In this document: in pieces, positions 31,303 through 32,944 of the stretch
Layout: every line of letters begins with the position of its first letter
How positions within the stretch are numbered: the stretch's first letter is position 1
NCBI GenBank assembly: GCA_039030125.1
Contig: JBCCEV010000024.1
Location: 1 to 32,944, forward strand
Source of the DNA: JBCCEV01 sp039030125
GTDB taxonomy: Bacteria; Pseudomonadota; Gammaproteobacteria; Ga0077536
Length of the DNA stretch: 32,944 nt
Direction: 5' to 3'
Translations under genes and position numbers: made by a program
The notes under the pieces: model-generated
Databases searched by the model: none
Told to the model about the DNA's origin: nothing
What the model saw: only the letters and a program-made list of their open reading frames with translations

Positions 31303-32013
31303 ATGAAATTTTTTGGGGAAGACATCGATCCACAGCGCCGGGACCTACTAATAGCCCTGCTAGCGAGCGGCGCATTTATACCCACCATGTCAGCGGCTGC
31401 ACTGCTTGGGAACGTTCCCAAACCATTGCGCGGGCGCTCGATCTACCTGCTAAACGGCGAGGTCAAAGTCGATGGCGCGGCGGCCGACATCTCAACACCG
31501 ATCACCAGTGGTTCACTGGTGGAAACCGGCCCCTCATCGAAAGTCATTTTCGTGGTCGACAAAGACGCTTTCATATTGCGGGATAATAGCCGAGTTCAGC
31601 TCACCCCACCGGTCGACGACGGCGTGGTGGTGGAGACACTTCGCCTTTTCACCGGCAAGCTACTATCGGTATTCGGTAAACGACGCCATCGTCTCAGAAC
31701 CAGCACAGCAACCATCGGAATTCGTGGGACCGGACTCTACGCGGAGGCGGATCAAGAAAAAAGTTACATCTGCACCTGTTATGGCGTGGTCGATATTGCC
31801 TCGGCGAATGATCCAAGCCAGACACAGACCGTCGAATCGACCCACCATGACAAACCTGTTTATGTTCTCGCAACAGGTGCGAACGCTATCAAAAAAGCGC
31901 CGTTTATTAACCATACGGACGATGAGCTTGCGCTTATTGAAACCTTAGTTGGGCGCGAAACGCCGTTTCCTATCGACCCAGGCGAAGCGCGCGGGCGCTC
32001 CCGCTCCTACTAA
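31303..32013 (+). CDS. FecR-domain protein with Tat-like signal
   Basis: A 236-residue protein. The N-terminus has an Arg pair and hydrophobic stretch (QRRDLLIALLASGAFIPTM) that may be a Tat or Sec signal. A FecR-like domain follows, with LNGEVKVDG, STPITSGSLVETGPSSKVIFV and the IGIRGTGLYAE motif. Beyond it, a Cys-x-Cys-Tyr-Gly motif (Cys157, Cys159) and a His-His-Asp motif (His181, His182) are seen. There is no adjacent sigma factor or TonB receptor, unlike classical FecR. Start choices are TTG 31225, ATG 31288 or ATG 31303; the last is chosen for the signal sequence. Role unknown. Confidence 0.8.
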   Translation: MKFFGEDIDPQRRDLLIALLASGAFIPTMSAAALLGNVPKPLRGRSIYLLNGEVKVDGAAADISTPITSGSLVETGPSSKVIFVVDKDAFILRDNSRVQLTPPVDDGVVVETLRLFTGKLLSVFGKRRHRLRTSTATIGIRGTGLYAEADQEKSYICTCYGVVDIASANDPSQTQTVESTHHDKPVYVLATGANAIKKAPFINHTDDELALIETLVGRETPFPIDPGEARGRSRSY

Positions 32014-32101
32014 ACCCGCCAGCGACCTCTTGTTCAGCCTTCATTCACCTGCGCCGGGCTAATGTCCTCGTAGGCTCAAACCATGTTTTGGAGGTGCACA
32101 G

Positions 32102-32359
32102 ATGAAGGTTGTCGCTTTAGCTTGTGGCGTATTGTTTTGCGCCGCTTTTTCTAACCTCGTCGGCGCATGCCCCTACGGCGCGCCGGGACACCAGCACTAT
32201 TACGGCGGCCCTCAGGTCATCAGCCCGCACAAGATCTACCGAGGCCATCAACGTAAATTCTCGCAGCGCCGTTATATTCAACGGCATCAGTACTATCCCC
32301 GCCACCATTATTCGATTCGTCCGTGGTTCTCGAATCCAAGGTTTGGCTATCGCTGGTGA
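32102..32359 (+). CDS. Small exported His/Tyr/Arg-rich protein
   Basis: An 85-residue protein with a signal sequence ending in VGAC (Cys23), which looks like a lipoprotein or Sec signal. The mature part is basic and rich in His, Tyr, Arg and Gly (for example GHQHYYGG, RHQYYPRHHYS) and lacks acidic residues. TTTTGGAGG before the ATG is a strong ribosome binding site. It might bind metals or anionic polymers; this is a guess. A hairpin follows 5 bases after the stop. Confidence 0.7.
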   Translation: MKVVALACGVLFCAAFSNLVGACPYGAPGHQHYYGGPQVISPHKIYRGHQRKFSQRRYIQRHQYYPRHHYSIRPWFSNPRFGYRW

Positions 32360-32364
32360 TCCCG

Positions 32365-32384
32365 GACAATGCACCCGCATTGTC
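32365..32384 (+). terminator. Stem-loop after the His/Tyr-rich gene
   Basis: Perfect 8-base stem GACAATGC / GCATTGTC with loop ACCC. There is no T-run, so it is not a classical terminator; it may still protect or end the small upstream mRNA. Confidence 0.45.
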
Positions 32385-32424
32385 ATTCGCTTAAAATCGA
32401 TGCGCCTCTACCGGGCACATCATC

Positions 32425-32944
32425 ATGGTCAACGCATTAAATGATCAACAGCGCGAAGCCGTGCGCTATGTTGACGGACCGCTGCTGGTCCTGGCTGGCG
32501 CTGGGAGCGGTAAGACCTCTGTGATCACGCAGAAAATTGTGCGCCTGATCGACAAACATGAAGTCCCCGCCGAAAACGTCGTCGCCGTTACCTTTACCAA
32601 TAAAGCCGCACGGGAGATGCGTGAGCGCGTAAAGAAGTTACGCGCTCGTACCAGGTCTCCTGAGCCGTGGATTTCCACTTTTCACACTTTGGGCTTGCGG
32701 ATCCTGGCCGAGGAATTTGCTGAACTTGGCTATCGTCAGGGATATTCTATTTTCGACGCCAACGACACCCTGAACTTGATCGTTGATTTGATGCGCCGGG
32801 AACGCGGCGCCGACCTTAAACCGCAGATGATACAAGGTGTGATTTCACGGTGGAAAAATAATCTTTGGGAGCCCAGCCATGGGGCCCCGCTAGAACTTCG
32901 GAGAGCAAAATGGAGGGCAGATTCGGAATCAGGGACCCTGAAAA
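32425..32944 (+). CDS. rep: ATP-dependent DNA helicase Rep, 3' partial
   Basis: The first 173 codons of a UvrD/Rep family helicase, running off the window. Walker A is GAGSGKT (25-31), motif Ia is VTFTNKAAREM (55-65), and WISTFHTLGLRIL is motif Ib. The start MVNALNDQQREAV and the distance to Walker A match Rep better than UvrD. Rep is a 3'-5' helicase for replication fork restart and displacement of bound proteins. The last 20 or so residues (after EPSH) no longer look like Rep; this could be a contig-end sequencing error or real divergence. Confidence 0.9.
   Translation, partial: MVNALNDQQREAVRYVDGPLLVLAGAGSGKTSVITQKIVRLIDKHEVPAENVVAVTFTNKAAREMRERVKKLRARTRSPEPWISTFHTLGLRILAEEFAELGYRQGYSIFDANDTLNLIVDLMRRERGADLKPQMIQGVISRWKNNLWEPSHGAPLELRRAKWRADSESGTLK

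Overview
The window reads as chromosomal DNA of a gammaproteobacterium, probably an uncultured or little-studied lineage. Supporting markers are a FimV-like envelope protein, a Vfr/CRP-type Crp, GshA of the enterobacterial type, Rep helicase, YajQ, a DUF3301 protein, a CPXCG small protein, a DUF465 (YdcH) protein and a TrpE whose gene is not next to trpG. The groESL operon carries a CIRCE element, so HrcA control is likely; this is absent in enterics but present in some other gammaproteobacterial lineages. Genes are densely packed with few gaps. I see no tRNA, rRNA, CRISPR array, insertion sequence, integrase or phage gene, and no gene-free stretch longer than about 210 bases. The first gene runs in from the left edge and the last (rep) runs off the right edge.

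Layout. (1) 3-5621: a partial unknown gene on +, then a minus-strand run HAD phosphatase > M16 presequence-type protease > small coiled-coil protein > DUF4124 protein. (2) 5687-9222: a plus-strand run yajQ > CPXCG protein > DUF3301 protein > YdcH-like protein > a 738-residue protein with two cyclic-nucleotide-binding domains, a rhodanese domain and a very long coiled coil. (3) 9231-10626: minus-strand PilZ and Sel1-repeat genes. (4) 10664-14460: MoxR ATPase > CoxE-like VWA protein > DUF3311 protein > sodium:solute symporter. (5) 14628-19380: two unknown proteins, trpE > gshA, and a Tat-exported MsrB; a methyltransferase gene converges on msrB. (6) 20075-22352: FimV-like protein > lipoprotein. 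(7) 22356-26574, minus strand: exported PliI-like protein > crp > a 971-residue Sel1-repeat protein. (8) 26670-28800: groES-groEL with promoter, CIRCE and terminator. (9) 28813-31091, minus strand: retropepsin-like protein > TraB/GumN membrane protein > NrtS > degenerate FmdB-like protein. (10) 31303-32944: FecR-domain protein, a small His/Tyr-rich exported protein, and the 5' part of rep.

Themes. Nucleotide second-messenger sensing recurs (YajQ, double CNB protein, PilZ protein, Crp). Envelope and periplasmic proteins built from Sel1, LysM or FecR modules are common, as are thiol and protein-quality functions (GshA, MsrB, GroESL, M16 protease, rhodanese). The most unusual item is the CNB-CNB-rhodanese-coiled-coil fusion at 7006-9222. 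Next in interest are the retropepsin-TraB-NrtS-FmdB-like operon and a possible class II CRP site in front of the operon that contains crp itself.
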